From contig JACMNP010000132.1 in assembly GCA_014378495.1 (NCBI GenBank), positions 1 through 35,541 of the forward strand: a stretch of 35,541 bases of DNA, given 5' to 3'. The notes under the pieces were generated by a model that made no database searches, had not been told where the DNA came from, and saw nothing but the letters and a program-made list of their open reading frames with translations. This document shows, one piece after another, positions 1-8,669 of the stretch. Source of the stretch: Methylotenera sp. (GTDB lineage Bacteria; Pseudomonadota; Gammaproteobacteria; Burkholderiales; Methylophilaceae). The first letter of the stretch is position 1. Each line of letters starts with the position of its first letter. Position numbers and translations under genes: made by a program.

Positions 1-893
1 CGGCCTGCTGACAAACGCACAAAACTATTCGGCATCGTGATGCGTGCTGCAGCAATCGTGCGTACGAATTCAATTGGGTCTAAGTCTTCAGTGCCATGCA
101 ATGGCGTACCTTCTACTTGTGTGAGCAAATTGATAGGCACACTCTCTGGTGGGCGTTCCATATTAGCCAGCTGTGCTAGCAAGCCTGCGCGCTGATTACG
201 CGATTCGCCCATACCAATAATGCCGCCGCTACAGACATTGATATCTGCGCTTCTTACACGGCCTAAGGTATCTAGCCTATCTTGGTAAGTACGTGTAGTA
301 ATAACATCGCCATAAAACTCTGGTGCTGTGTCTAAGTTGTGATTGTAATAATCTAAACCTGCATCTTTTAACTGCTCAGCCTGACCCTCTTTTAACATGC
401 CCAAGGTCGCACAGGTCTCTAAACCCATCGCCTTTACTTCAGCAATCATTTTTAATACAGGGTCAAGGTCGCGCTGTTTTGGGCCACGCCAGGCAGCACC
501 CATACAAAAACGGCTGGCGCCATTATCTTTGGCTTCTTGCGCAGCAGCTAATACATCAGCTAGCTTCATCAACGGCTCAGCTTCAACATCGGTATGGTAG
601 CGCGCCGCTTGTGGGCAATAACCACAATCTTCAGAACAGCCGCCCGTTTTAATCGATAATAACGTGCTTACTTGTACCGTATTCGGGTCAAAGTTAGTAC
701 GATGCACTGTCTGTGCTTGATGCATTAAATCTGCAAACGGCAGCTCAAATAATGCGACAATATCGGCTACACTCCAACGGTCTACTGTTGGTGTATCACA
801 TGACTTTGCTAGATTTGATTTCATGTTACTTGTATCAATGATAGCTTCAGAATGAGAAGATTTCGATAAAGATGAGATTGCCGATTCAAGCAT
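1..893 (-). CDS. bioB: Biotin synthase BioB (3' end cut off by window)
   Basis: Radical SAM enzyme that inserts sulfur into dethiobiotin to make biotin, the last step of biotin synthesis. The reverse-strand reading from 893 is open for 297 codons to the window edge, so about 40 C-terminal residues are missing compared with usual BioB lengths. The radical-SAM cluster motif [12 protein letters not shown] (C86, C90, C93) is visible, as are later BioB blocks such as [24 protein letters not shown] and FVRLSAG. The ATG at 893 is chosen because AAGGAAT lies just upstream. An internal Met at 824 has no such site. About 35 residues before the conserved domain form a Ser-rich, non-conserved N-terminal extension. 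Divergent from comF. Identification is firm. Confidence 0.96.
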   Translation of the reverse strand, partial: MLESAISSLSKSSHSEAIIDTSNMKSNLAKSCDTPTVDRWSVADIVALFELPFADLMHQAQTVHRTNFDPNTVQVSTLLSIKTGGCSEDCGYCPQAARYHTDVEAEPLMKLADVLAAAQEAKDNGASRFCMGAAWRGPKQRDLDPVLKMIAEVKAMGLETCATLGMLKEGQAEQLKDAGLDYYNHNLDTAPEFYGDVITTRTYQDRLDTLGRVRSADINVCSGGIIGMGESRNQRAGLLAQLANMERPPESVPINLLTQVEGTPLHGTEDLDPIEFVRTIAAARITMPNSFVRLSAG

Positions 894-919
894 ATGTAAT
901 TCCTTTTTTTAATACCATT

Positions 920-948
920 TTAACCACTGAATTTATACAGATTATACC
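920..948 (+). promoter_or_regulatory. Putative comF promoter
   Basis: TTAACC (920-925), a 17-base spacer, then TATACC (943-948), each 4/6 to the sigma-70 consensus. It lies 25 bases before the TTG start of comF and shares bases with the divergent bioB -10 box. Predicted from consensus only. Confidence 0.3.
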
Positions 949-970
949 TTGTCAATAAAACATACCGCAA
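941..970 (-). promoter_or_regulatory. Putative bioB promoter
   Basis: On the minus strand a perfect TATAAT (946..941) is preceded after 18 bases by TTGCGG (970..965). This would give a leader of about 40 bases before the bioB ATG. It overlaps the plus-strand comF promoter candidate. Predicted from consensus only. Confidence 0.4.
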
Positions 971-973
971 ACT

Positions 974-1687
974 TTGAACATTAGATTAAAATTTAAACAA
1001 CTGTTTACGAAAAAACTATTTCAGCCACATTGTTTACTGTGTGCAAGCCATAATGGTGGGGAGTTAGGTTTTTGTGAAGCCTGCTTGCAAGACCTGCCTT
1101 GGAATATTGCGCCGCAGTGTCCGCAATGCAGCCTACTTTCTAATGGCTTAACGTGCGGTAGTTGCTTAAATGCACCACCTCACTTCGATGCGACTCAAGC
1201 GTTATTTACTTATGACTTTCCAGTGGATAGTCTCTTACAGCATTATAAATATAGAGATATGTTGCATCTGGCGAATACCTTTGCAAGCTTGTTGATTGCC
1301 AAAAAATTAGCTAGCCATGAACAAGTTAAGAAAATAGATTTAATCATACCAATGCCCATGCATCCAAGCCGCTTGCAAGCGCGTGGCTTTAATCAAGCCT
1401 TGGAACTAGCCCGTATAATTGCTAAAAACATGCAATTGCAGCTAGACTATTCTAGTTGTCAGCGTACTAAATTGACACCTCCGCAAGCGAGCTTGCCACT
1501 TAAAGAGCGCATCAAGAATATACAAGGCGTGTTTAATTGCTCGCAAGATCTAAAAGGTCTTAGCATCGCATTGGTTGATGATGTAATGACAACAGGCGCC
1601 AGTTTAAATGAACTGGCTAAAACATTGAAAAAAGCAGGCGCAGCACATGTAGAATGCTGGGTGATTGCCCGAACATTACCTAAATAA
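974..1687 (+). CDS. comF: ComF family protein (zinc-finger plus phosphoribosyltransferase-like)
   Basis: 237 residues. The N-terminus holds two paired-Cys clusters (C20, C23, C34, C37, then C49, C52, C61, C64), the double zinc-ribbon typical of ComF. The C-terminal half is a PRTase fold with the PRPP-binding signature [11 protein letters not shown] near residue 200. ComF is linked to DNA uptake in naturally competent bacteria, where it is thought to act in the cytoplasm with the helicase and primosome proteins; its reaction is unclear. The frame begins at a TTG, since no ATG lies before the first zinc cluster. Divergent from bioB, which is a common arrangement in proteobacteria. Followed after 32 bases by trmL. 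The family is certain; the exact start is moderately certain. Confidence 0.93.
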   Translation: MNIRLKFKQLFTKKLFQPHCLLCASHNGGELGFCEACLQDLPWNIAPQCPQCSLLSNGLTCGSCLNAPPHFDATQALFTYDFPVDSLLQHYKYRDMLHLANTFASLLIAKKLASHEQVKKIDLIIPMPMHPSRLQARGFNQALELARIIAKNMQLQLDYSSCQRTKLTPPQASLPLKERIKNIQGVFNCSQDLKGLSIALVDDVMTTGASLNELAKTLKKAGAAHVECWVIARTLPK

Positions 1688-1719
1688 CTTTTTCAAACCC
1701 CAACCTAAAATCGAATCGT

Positions 1720-2184
1720 ATGTTTACTATCGTTTTATTTGAGCCTGAAATACCTCCAAATACAGGCAATATTATTCGCCTGTGTGCCAACACTGGCGCA
1801 AGTTTGCATTTGGTTAAACCACTAGGCTTCACCTTGGAAGATAAACAACTTAAACGTGCAGGCTTAGATTATCACGAATTTGCTACTTTAAAAGTACATG
1901 AAAACTGGCTAGATTGTAAAGCAACATTAGCTGGTAAGCGCATGTTTGCAATCACCACAAAAGGTAGTGCGCGACATAGTGATGTTCAATTTAAAGCTGG
2001 AGACGTCTTTGTATTTGGCCCTGAAACACGGGGGATACCTGAAGAAATACGAAATGAATTTATACCAGCACATAGGGTACGTTTACCAATGCTTGCAAAC
2101 AGCCGTAGTTTAAATTTATCAAATTCGGCCGCAGTATTACTCTATGAGGCTTGGCGACAAACTGGATTTGAAGGCAGTGTTTAG
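1720..2184 (+). CDS. trmL: tRNA (cytidine(34)-2'-O)-methyltransferase TrmL
   Basis: SPOUT-class methyltransferase that 2'-O-methylates the wobble base of certain tRNA-Leu isoacceptors with S-adenosylmethionine. The 154 residues match the short TrmL/YibK form, which is the SPOUT domain with no extra RNA-binding domain. The N-terminal block [19 protein letters not shown], the middle FGPETRGIP and the C-terminal knot segment [21 protein letters not shown]-like block (split here as [10 protein letters not shown] and AAVLLYEAW) are all present. It sits directly downstream of comF, probably co-transcribed, and converges on gpsA 24 bases later. Full length, nothing odd. Confidence 0.95.
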   Translation: MFTIVLFEPEIPPNTGNIIRLCANTGASLHLVKPLGFTLEDKQLKRAGLDYHEFATLKVHENWLDCKATLAGKRMFAITTKGSARHSDVQFKAGDVFVFGPETRGIPEEIRNEFIPAHRVRLPMLANSRSLNLSNSAAVLLYEAWRQTGFEGSV

Positions 2185-2185
2185 T

Positions 2186-2200
2186 TGCGGTTTTGCCGCA
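2186..2200. terminator. Small hairpin between convergent trmL and gpsA
   Basis: TGCGG, a TTTTG loop and CCGCA form a 5-bp stem in the 24-base gap between the trmL and gpsA stop codons. A weak TTAAAATA follows on the plus strand. It is too short to call a strong terminator, but it is placed where one is expected. Confidence 0.3.
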
Positions 2201-2208
2201 TTAAAATA

Positions 2209-3228
2209 CTAAAGCCTTTCAGCTTTTTGGTTACGCCCTAATAAGTCCATCACCGCGTCTTTTGGGCTTTTACCATTCGATAGCGCTTGATTAACTTCAT
2301 GCGTAATTGGCATATCTACGCGCATAGTATTTGCACGGCGAATCACTTCAGCCGTTGTATTTACGCCTTCTGCAACGTGGCCTAAACCTTGCAAAATATC
2401 TGCTAATGACTTTCCACTGGCCAGTTGCAAGCCAACTTCACGGTTACGAGAGTATTGACCAGTACACGTTAAAATCAAATCGCCTGCACCTGCCAAGCCC
2501 ATAAATGTTTCAGGCTTTGCCCCTAGCGCCATACCAAATCGTGTCATTTCTGTTAAGCCCCGCGTAATCATGGCAGCGCGCGCATTATTACCAAAGCCCA
2601 TACCATCACTAATACCTGCGGCAATAGCCATCACGTTTTTAACAGCACCGCCTACCGAAACACCAATCACATCTGTGGTGTTATATACCCGTAAGTTAGC
2701 ACCGTGTATCAATACTGCCGCTTCATTAGAAAACGCTTCATCACTGGCCGCCAAGGTCACGGCAGTTGGCAAGCCACGCACCAACTCAGCAGCAAAACTT
2801 GGGCCTGACAATGCACCCCAATACTGTCCTGAATCTTTGAAATCGCCTAGCTCCTCTTGCGCAACTTCATAAGGCAGTTTTGCAGATTGAGGCTCTAAGC
2901 CCTTGTGTGCCCAAATAATAGGCAATTTACAGCCCAGTTGTTTAATATTTTGTAGCATGGCTCTAAAGCCTGCAGTAGGTACAACTGATAAAATCAGGTC
3001 TGCACCATCTAATGCAGCTTGCAAATCATCTTCAACTTGTAAGTTATCGTTAAACTTAAAGTCACCTAAATATAGCGGATTAGCACGTGCTTTACGCATG
3101 CCAGAAACATGCCCAGCATTACGCGCCCACAGCGATACTTGGTGGCGTTGGCTGATATTCATTGCCAAAGCGGTACCCCAAGCACCTGCACCGAGTACTG
3201 CAATTTTTTTTGAGCCAGCTTTCGCCAT
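2209..3228 (-). CDS. gpsA: Glycerol-3-phosphate dehydrogenase [NAD(P)+]
   Basis: Makes sn-glycerol 3-phosphate from dihydroxyacetone phosphate for phospholipid synthesis. The 339 residues start with the Rossmann dinucleotide-binding loop VLGAGAWGTALA (about 11-22). Other GpsA blocks follow: SVVPTAGFR, WAHKGLEP, ALSGPSFAAEL, the GGAVKNVMAIAAG block carrying the catalytic lysine, and GLAGAGDLILTC. Length and domain order are normal. The ATG (3228) directly abuts the TAA stop of the upstream SH3 gene (TAAATG), so translation is probably coupled. Last gene of the secB-SH3-gpsA row, a common arrangement. Confidence 0.97.
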   Translation of the reverse strand: MAKAGSKKIAVLGAGAWGTALAMNISQRHQVSLWARNAGHVSGMRKARANPLYLGDFKFNDNLQVEDDLQAALDGADLILSVVPTAGFRAMLQNIKQLGCKLPIIWAHKGLEPQSAKLPYEVAQEELGDFKDSGQYWGALSGPSFAAELVRGLPTAVTLAASDEAFSNEAAVLIHGANLRVYNTTDVIGVSVGGAVKNVMAIAAGISDGMGFGNNARAAMITRGLTEMTRFGMALGAKPETFMGLAGAGDLILTCTGQYSRNREVGLQLASGKSLADILQGLGHVAEGVNTTAEVIRRANTMRVDMPITHEVNQALSNGKSPKDAVMDLLGRNQKAERL

Positions 3229-3699
3229 TTAGTTAAAACCCCAAGTAGACGAAATTAGAATGTATCCTGAAGCGCCATCCCGATGTTTGACTTTAATCCA
3301 GCCATTATTGAGTTTTGCCTCTACAACCTCTAACACTACATCTTTTTCTACATTAGCGACCAAACTAGAGGTCAAGTCTGGCCCTTGTCTAATCTCAGCA
3401 CGATTCACGGTGACTAGTACTGTAGCTTTATTTGAGAGCTGTTTAGCCTCTACCCAACTAATACTGCCTTGCGCATCACGCACTTTTAGCCAATCACCCA
3501 AGTTGACCACAATTTCGACTGGGTAATACTGGCTTATAAGTAAGATTTTTTTAGCTGCATTAGAAGGTGCGTCATAAAGCACGGCCTTGGGAACAGAAAC
3601 TGAGCGGAACTCCAAGGCTAATGCCGAAATTGGCATTAGCCCCATAACAAAAGCAACTGTTAGCGCTAAGAAAAAATTCTTAGTGTTTTGGGGTTGCAT
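3229..3699 (-). CDS. Exported protein with two bacterial SH3-like domains
   Basis: 156 residues from the ATG at 3699. That start gives a clean Sec signal peptide (MQPQNTKNFF, a hydrophobic core, cleavage about ISALA/LEF). The open frame extends 29 codons further upstream, but that stretch lies inside secB and has no signal-peptide character. The mature part holds two SH3-like units, about residues 33-90 (ending GSISWVEAKQL) and 93-152 (VTVNRAEIRQGPDLTSSLV through GYILISS). Such domains usually bind cell-wall peptides or other ligands in the periplasm; the role here is unknown. The start overlaps the secB stop by 20 bases and the stop abuts gpsA, so all three genes are likely one transcript. 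Confidence 0.85.
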   Translation of the reverse strand: MQPQNTKNFFLALTVAFVMGLMPISALALEFRSVSVPKAVLYDAPSNAAKKILLISQYYPVEIVVNLGDWLKVRDAQGSISWVEAKQLSNKATVLVTVNRAEIRQGPDLTSSLVANVEKDVVLEVVEAKLNNGWIKVKHRDGASGYILISSTWGFN

Positions 3700-4171
3700 C
3701 CGCTTGCTCTGCTTGTTGTTGCTTTTGTTGCGCAAATAACGCTTCAAAGTTAATTGGATTGAGTAATACTGGTTGAAAACCTGCACGAACCACTAAGTCA
3801 GAAACGGTTTCACGTGCATAAGGGAATAGAATATTTGGGCAAGTAATCCCAGCGATCATTTCCAGATTTTCTTCTGGCACGTTACGAATTTGGAAAATAC
3901 CAGCTTGTGTAACTTCAACCAAGAACACCGTTTTATCTTCAATTTTTGAAGTGACCGTCACTTTAATCGCTACTTCAAATACGCCATCTTCAAGCATTTG
4001 TGCAAAATTACCCAACTCAATACTGATTTGCGGTTGCGTGCGGTCTGTAAAAATTTGTGGCGCATTAGGGATTTCTAATGATGCATCTTTAACATAAATT
4101 TTCTCAATACTAAAACCTGCAGCCTGTGCTGAGCCGTCTTGTTCTGTTGCGTTATTATCTTCTTGTGCCAT
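3680..4171 (-). CDS. secB: Protein-export chaperone SecB
   Basis: Cytoplasmic chaperone that keeps preproteins unfolded and delivers them to SecA. 163 residues, the usual SecB length. Conserved features are FSIEKIYVKDASLEIPNAP, the beta-sheet block VFLVEVTQAGIFQI, and the strongly conserved ITCPNILFPYARE with SDLVVRAGF and LLNPINFEALF. The Gln- and Ala-rich tail is normal. Translated ahead of the SH3 protein and gpsA, with its 3' end overlapping the SH3 start. Preceded by a 190-base gap containing several small hairpins, described separately. Confidence 0.97.
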   Translation of the reverse strand: MAQEDNNATEQDGSAQAAGFSIEKIYVKDASLEIPNAPQIFTDRTQPQISIELGNFAQMLEDGVFEVAIKVTVTSKIEDKTVFLVEVTQAGIFQIRNVPEENLEMIAGITCPNILFPYARETVSDLVVRAGFQPVLLNPINFEALFAQQKQQQAEQADATPKH

Positions 4172-4361
4172 AATTTTCTACTTAAAATAAGGGGTTAATT
4201 GAATAAGTTACTACTTTACAAAGACAGCATTTTAGCAGAATTTAGCACATTAGCCTTTAATGCGATGGCTTTCTAATCATCGAAAGTTTGCCGACTAGAA
4301 TCCTCATGACAGGAGTTCTAACGACTTGAGCTCTGATGAAGAGACTTTTAATCTCTAGCGG
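4172..4361 (-). other. Intergenic region between grxC and secB with several small hairpins
   Basis: No coding potential seen. It holds several short inverted repeats: AGAGA/TCTCT (4340-4356), GAATCCT paired with AGGAGTTC around 4300-4320 with one bulge, and CTTTC/GAAAG near 4268-4290, which competes with CGATG/CATCG there. It could be the structured 5' leader of secB, a weak grxC terminator, or nothing. None of the hairpins has a good U-tract. Confidence 0.3.
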
Positions 4362-4619
4362 TCACCTTGAAAGCAAAGCGTCTAGCCCACCCGCTAAATC
4401 TAACGCGCGCAAATCATCAAAACCACCGATATGACGATCGTCAATATAAATTTGTGGCACAGTCCGACGCCCTGTTTTTGCTATCATTTCAACGCGCTGT
4501 TCAGGCTGCAAATCAATCCGTATTTTATTGATATTGACCACGCCCTTACTAGTGAGTAAGCGCTCTGCATTAATGCAATATGGGCATACTGCCGAGGTAT
4601 ACATTGTTACGTTAGGCAT
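4362..4619 (-). CDS. grxC: Glutaredoxin 3 (GrxC type)
   Basis: Small dithiol redox protein that reduces disulfides with glutathione. 85 residues, the standard monomeric glutaredoxin length. Active site CPYC at C12-C15 (TSAVCPYCINAERLL), the cis-proline block RRTVPQIYIDDRHIGG and the GGFDDLRAL glutathione-binding end are all present. Its ATG overlaps the TGA of the rhodanese gene by one base (TGATG), so the two are translationally coupled. The rhodanese-grxC-secB order is common in proteobacteria and links thiol metabolism with export. Confidence 0.96.
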   Translation of the reverse strand: MPNVTMYTSAVCPYCINAERLLTSKGVVNINKIRIDLQPEQRVEMIAKTGRRTVPQIYIDDRHIGGFDDLRALDLAGGLDALLSR

Positions 4620-5131
4620 CAGCTTGGGTCTTTTACAATTTCATCATTTGCAGCCACTGTATTAGCAGTCACTTTTTTTGTCACAGCTTTAGTAGCGGCT
4701 TTGGCAGGAGCATTATTTGTCTGTTTTACAATAGGCAATTTAGCGCCCACCCACGCACTTAAACCACCTTGCAAATTACTGACCTGCGTAAACTCAGCTT
4801 TACGCAAAATATCACACGCCTTGACTGAGCGTGCGCCTCGTTGGCAATTGACCAAAATCGTTTTATTTTTATATTTCTTAAGCTCACCTAAACGCGCCTC
4901 TAAGTTAGCAAGTGGAATATGCATGGCGTCCGCAATGTGGCCTGCCGCAAACTCAGCATCATCACGCACATCTAGCACAAGTGCATTTGAACGGTTAATA
5001 AATGTCACGGCTTCAGGCGCTGTCAGGTTAGGTACGCCGCCCGCATTCTTTTTGAACATAGGGATCAACAGCATAATGGCAGAGCCAATGGCCAAACCAA
5101 TTAATAATATGTTACTTCTAATAAAATCCAC
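4619..5131 (-). CDS. Membrane-anchored rhodanese-domain protein
   Basis: Single-domain rhodanese on a membrane anchor (YibN-like). I choose the GTG at 5131 because GAGAGGAA stands 4 bases before it. The in-frame ATGs upstream at 5188, 5179 and 5164 have no ribosome-binding site and would add a polar segment before the membrane helix. From the GTG the protein has 170 residues: a helix at about 6-25 (SNILLIGLAIGSAIMLLIP), a rhodanese domain with active-site loop CQRGAR (C96), and a Lys/Ala/Thr/Val-rich tail. Rhodaneses transfer sulfur from thiosulfate or persulfides; the substrate here is unknown. Coupled to grxC. Confidence 0.85.
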   Translation of the reverse strand: MDFIRSNILLIGLAIGSAIMLLIPMFKKNAGGVPNLTAPEAVTFINRSNALVLDVRDDAEFAAGHIADAMHIPLANLEARLGELKKYKNKTILVNCQRGARSVKACDILRKAEFTQVSNLQGGLSAWVGAKLPIVKQTNNAPAKAATKAVTKKVTANTVAANDEIVKDPS

Positions 5132-5358
5132 ACAATTCCTCTCAGGTTTTAGTAGCGTTAACATGGCGACATTAGCCATATTATTCAATACGACATTAAT
5201 ATAAATGTTTCACAAAATAAACACAAAAATAGACATGAAAAAAAGCCACAAAAAAACTGACTCATGAAACTAAATTTATAAACAGATTTTACGGGGTTAT
5301 AAGCTAAAATAGTGGCATTATTATTAAATTTTCCAAGTAAATATTGAGCCTGAATATT

Positions 5359-6912
5359 ATGCTACCAGCCGCGAACATTACCCCAGTATGCCTACTTATT
5401 TTAGATGGCTTTGGTTACCGTGAAGAAACTACTGATAACGCTATTGCACAAGCACGTAAACCTAATTTAGACGCGCTTTGGAAAGCATATCCACACACGC
5501 TGATTAATGCTTCTGAGCATTATGTAGGTTTGCCAGAAGGACAAATGGGCAATTCTGAAGTTGGTCACCTGAACATTGGTGCAGGCCGTGTAGTGTTTCA
5601 AGACTTTGAGCGTATTAATAATAGTATTGCAAATGGTGATTTTTTTGAACATGCTACGCTGAAAACTGCATTGCTCAATCTTAAAAGCAACAATAAAGCC
5701 CTACATATTTTTGGGCTGTTATCTGATGGTGGGGTGCATAGCCATCAATCCCACATTCATGCCATGCTGGAGATGGCCGCAAAATTAGGTTTGAGCAAAG
5801 TATATGTGCACGTGTTCTTAGATGGCCGCGATACACCACCAATCAGCGCAGCGCCATTTATTGCAGCATTAGAGGCTAAAATCAAAGCCCTAGGTGTTGG
5901 TAAAATAATTTCTGTGAGCGGTCGCTTTTACAGCATGGATCGCGATAAACGCTGGCCGCGCGTAGAAGCCGCTTATGCAATGATTACAGAAGGCATGGGG
6001 GAGTATACCGAAGCGAGTGCCAGTGAAGCATTACAAAGCGCATATACACGCGGCGAAAATGATGAATTTGTAAAATGTACCGCCATCCGCAAACCTAATG
6101 AAGCGCCAATTAAATTGGAAGATGGCGATTTAGTTGTTTACATGAACTTTAGGTCTGACCGCGCGCGCCAGCTCACTCATGCAATTTTAGGTGAAACGTT
6201 TGATGGATTTAACCGCAGACATGTGCCTAAGTTAGCAGGTTACTTTACGTTAACCATGCACGATGTAAAAGAAACTAAAGCCACGGCTATTTTTCCACCC
6301 CATGCGGTTAAAAATACTTTTGGTGAATATCTTTCGAGCCTAGGTTTAACGCAACTACGTATTGCTGAAACTGAAAAATATCCGCACGTCACGTTCTTTT
6401 TTAATGGTGGTGAAGAAACTATATTTGCTGGTGAGGACCGTATATTAGTGCCATCTCCAGCGGTACCTACCTACGATATGCAACCTGAAATGAGTGCTTA
6501 CGAGCTCACTGAAAAATTAGAAGAAGCCATTTTAAGCCGCCAATATAATGCCATCATTTGCAACTATGCCAATGGTGATATGGTGGGTCATACTGGCGAT
6601 TTACAAGCGGCAATTAAAGCCATTGAAACCCTAGATACTTGTGTCGGCCGTGTCGTAAAAGCCATGCAAAGTATAGGTGGAGAAGTGATTGTGACTGCTG
6701 ACCATGGCAATGCAGAAGTGATGTTTGATGTTGAAAATAATCAACCACATACGCAACACACCACGAACTTAGTACCATTATTTTACATAGGTCGCAAAGC
6801 GACACTCACCGCAAACGGCGCGCTTTCAGATTTAGCGCCCACATTATTGAAAATGATGGGCGTTCCACAACCTATTGAAATGACAGGAAAAAGTATTGTT
6901 AATTTTCAATAG
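5359..6912 (+). CDS. gpmI: 2,3-bisphosphoglycerate-independent phosphoglycerate mutase
   Basis: Manganese enzyme of glycolysis/gluconeogenesis that interconverts 3- and 2-phosphoglycerate through a phosphoserine. From the ATG at 5359 the protein has 517 residues, the usual length. Metal-binding LLILDGFGYRE (D16), catalytic serine in GQMGNSEVGH (S66), LDGRDTPP, GRFYSMDRDKRW, and the C-terminal metal sites NYANGDMVGHTG and VTADHGNAE are all present. The frame is open back to a TTG at 5344, which would add MSLNI. Neither start has a strong ribosome-binding site, so the start is uncertain by 5 codons. Followed after 34 bases by envC, a classical pairing. Confidence 0.96.
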   Translation: MLPAANITPVCLLILDGFGYREETTDNAIAQARKPNLDALWKAYPHTLINASEHYVGLPEGQMGNSEVGHLNIGAGRVVFQDFERINNSIANGDFFEHATLKTALLNLKSNNKALHIFGLLSDGGVHSHQSHIHAMLEMAAKLGLSKVYVHVFLDGRDTPPISAAPFIAALEAKIKALGVGKIISVSGRFYSMDRDKRWPRVEAAYAMITEGMGEYTEASASEALQSAYTRGENDEFVKCTAIRKPNEAPIKLEDGDLVVYMNFRSDRARQLTHAILGETFDGFNRRHVPKLAGYFTLTMHDVKETKATAIFPPHAVKNTFGEYLSSLGLTQLRIAETEKYPHVTFFFNGGEETIFAGEDRILVPSPAVPTYDMQPEMSAYELTEKLEEAILSRQYNAIICNYANGDMVGHTGDLQAAIKAIETLDTCVGRVVKAMQSIGGEVIVTADHGNAEVMFDVENNQPHTQHTTNLVPLFYIGRKATLTANGALSDLAPTLLKMMGVPQPIEMTGKSIVNFQ

Positions 6913-6946
6913 TCTGAATCATGCACACATTAAGTAACACGTTATT

Positions 6947-8272
6947 TTGAACAAGAAATTATCTGGGCTTGGCCAACTTACTCGCACAGCAATGTGTTTA
7001 GCGATAGCTGGATTGTTAATTGCCCACACTGCATCAGCGTATGCCACAAAAAAATCTGAACAATCTAAACAAAGTTTAAATGATGTCCAAGAGCGCTTAG
7101 AGTCGCTCAAAAAAGAACTCGACAACTCACAAGAAGCCCACAAAGACGCAGCAGATGCACTAAAAGAAAGTGAATTGGCGATTAGCATTGCCAATAAAAA
7201 ACTATTTGATATTAACCATCAGCAGCAGCAAAATAAAAAAACGCTCACACAATTACAAGCTGATTCATTCGCTGCGAACCAAAGCCTTAGTCAGCAACAA
7301 AAACTATTAAGTAGTCAGCTCTACGAACAATACATTCACGGTGAGCAAAGTTATGTGCAAATGATTTTGCAAAGTGAGCACCCCAGCGCAATTGCGCGCG
7401 ACTTACATTATTTTTCATATATCGCAAAAGCACGGGCGGCATTGATAAATAAAATGCAAGGTAATTTAACCAAAATCAATAAACTAAATGATCAAACGGC
7501 TTCAGCATTGAAAGAAGTGGCTGAGTTAAAACAAAAGAAAATTGAAGAACGCCAAGCTTTACAGACACAAAAGCTAGCCAAGTCTAAAGTGGTTAGTACG
7601 CTGTCGCAAAAAATTGCTGCACAACGTGGCGAAATCAAAAAATTAAGTCATGATGAAAAACGGCTATCTGAGTTGGTTGAGCGTCTAGCGAGAATTATTC
7701 CACCACCCGCTAAAAAAATACCGCCGAAAAAAGTCGCATCGGCTAAAAACATTACTTCGCAAAAAAATAACACCTCAGATAGTACTGAAAACAACAAGCC
7801 ATCAAAAGAAATTGTAGCGAATAATGATACTTTATCTAACAACACTACACCGAGCAATGAGTTCGCAGGCGCGAATTTTGCCGCGCTTAAAGGCAAGTTA
7901 CGCCTGCCAGTACGTGGCAATGTGACTAATCGATTTGGTGCCAGCCGTGAAGACAGTGGAATCTCATGGAAAGGCCTGTTTATTAGCGCTAACGAGGGGG
8001 CAGAGGTCAAATCGGTAGCCAATGGCCGCGTAGTATTTGCCGATTGGTTACGTGGTTTTGGTAATTTGATTATCGTGGATCATGGTGATGGATATATGAG
8101 TCTATATGGTAATAATCAAGCAGTATTGAAGCAGGTAGGTGACACGGTACGTGCTGGTGACGCGATTGCATCAGTAGGCAACAGCGGCGGCAATGAGTCT
8201 AATGGACTTTATTATGAGCTACGTAGACAAAGCCGCCCTTTTGACCCGCTTAGTTGGAGTAACGTAAATTAA
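6947..8272 (+). CDS. envC: Murein hydrolase activator EnvC family protein
   Basis: Periplasmic coiled-coil/LytM protein that activates cell-splitting amidases in the EnvC family. 441 residues from a TTG start. The later ATG at 6992 would remove the positively charged n-region of the signal peptide (MNKKLSGLGQ...AHTASAYA). Residues about 35-240 are long Gln/Lys/Glu-rich coiled coils. A Pro/Lys/Ser/Asn-rich linker (about 248-310) leads to a C-terminal M23/LytM domain (about 320-440). The domain looks degenerate: GISWKGLFISANEG replaces the zinc-binding HxxxD segment and GLYYELRR replaces HLHFE. This is as in EnvC, which has no hydrolase activity of its own. No ctpA follows; a terminator does. 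Confidence 0.92.
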   Translation: MNKKLSGLGQLTRTAMCLAIAGLLIAHTASAYATKKSEQSKQSLNDVQERLESLKKELDNSQEAHKDAADALKESELAISIANKKLFDINHQQQQNKKTLTQLQADSFAANQSLSQQQKLLSSQLYEQYIHGEQSYVQMILQSEHPSAIARDLHYFSYIAKARAALINKMQGNLTKINKLNDQTASALKEVAELKQKKIEERQALQTQKLAKSKVVSTLSQKIAAQRGEIKKLSHDEKRLSELVERLARIIPPPAKKIPPKKVASAKNITSQKNNTSDSTENNKPSKEIVANNDTLSNNTTPSNEFAGANFAALKGKLRLPVRGNVTNRFGASREDSGISWKGLFISANEGAEVKSVANGRVVFADWLRGFGNLIIVDHGDGYMSLYGNNQAVLKQVGDTVRAGDAIASVGNSGGNESNGLYYELRRQSRPFDPLSWSNVN

Positions 8273-8315
8273 TTGATCAACGTTTTTAAGCTTGAATAAA
8301 CAGAGATATATCAAT

Positions 8316-8343
8316 AAAAAAGCACGCCTTAGCGTGCTTTTTT
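8316..8343. terminator. Bidirectional rho-independent terminator
   Basis: AAAAAAGCACGC, loop CTTA, GCGTGCTTTTTT is a perfect 12-bp inverted repeat with an A/T tract on both sides. It sits 44 bases after the envC stop and 39 bases from the lipoprotein stop, so it serves both convergent genes. Confidence 0.9.
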
Positions 8344-8381
8344 ATTAATGCCTACTGACTAGCAGGGGAATATATTACCAA

Positions 8382-8669
8382 TTACTTAGCTGCTGGTGCT
8401 GCATCTGCAGCTGGTGCCGCCTCAGCAGGCGCGGCTTCTGCGGCAGGCGCAGTTGCATCAATGGTGATGCCTGGCACACGTTCTTCAGCTGTTGGCTCGT
8501 AACCGCCGCCACTTGCCTTTTCTACTGGCGCTTCAACGACTGCTGGTGCCGCCACAGCAGCTGGAGCTGGCGCAGCTTCAACTGGTGCAGCCTCTTCTTT
8601 TTTACCACAACCAACCATCAACAAACCAGCAACACTTAAAACCAACATAGAGCGTAATAATACTGACAT
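8382..8669 (-). CDS. Small Ala/Pro/Glu-rich lipoprotein
   Basis: 95 residues from the ATG at 8669. The ATG at 8675 sits directly against the AAGGA motif and is too close for initiation; 8669 has a 6-base spacing. The N-terminus is a lipoprotein signal with hydrophobic core and lipobox LMVGC (C21), followed by GKKEEAAP. The rest is low-complexity Ala/Pro/Val/Glu (repeats of the EAAPA kind) with one different stretch, SGGGYEPTAEERVPGI. Most likely an envelope lipoprotein whose tail spans the periplasm. No enzymatic domain seen and no specific function assigned. It stands alone between the terminator and a 160-base gap. Confidence 0.75.
   Translation of the reverse strand: MSVLLRSMLVLSVAGLLMVGCGKKEEAAPVEAAPAPAAVAAPAVVEAPVEKASGGGYEPTAEERVPGITIDATAPAAEAAPAEAAPAADAAPAAK

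Noticed and set aside
323-652. Open plus-strand frame of 109 codons
   Set aside because: It lies fully antisense to bioB, whose reading frame carries all BioB motifs. The protein is Leu/Gln/His-rich with no recognisable domain.
2570-3232. Two long plus-strand frames opposite gpsA
   Set aside because: Antisense shadows of a fully conserved gene; no ribosome-binding site and no protein-like features.
4333-4372. CTGATGA followed by a hairpin and GAAA, resembling a hammerhead ribozyme core
   Set aside because: In a hammerhead GAAA must follow the stem II hairpin directly. Here 12 bases intervene and the GAAA lies inside the grxC coding sequence. No matching stems I and III were found.
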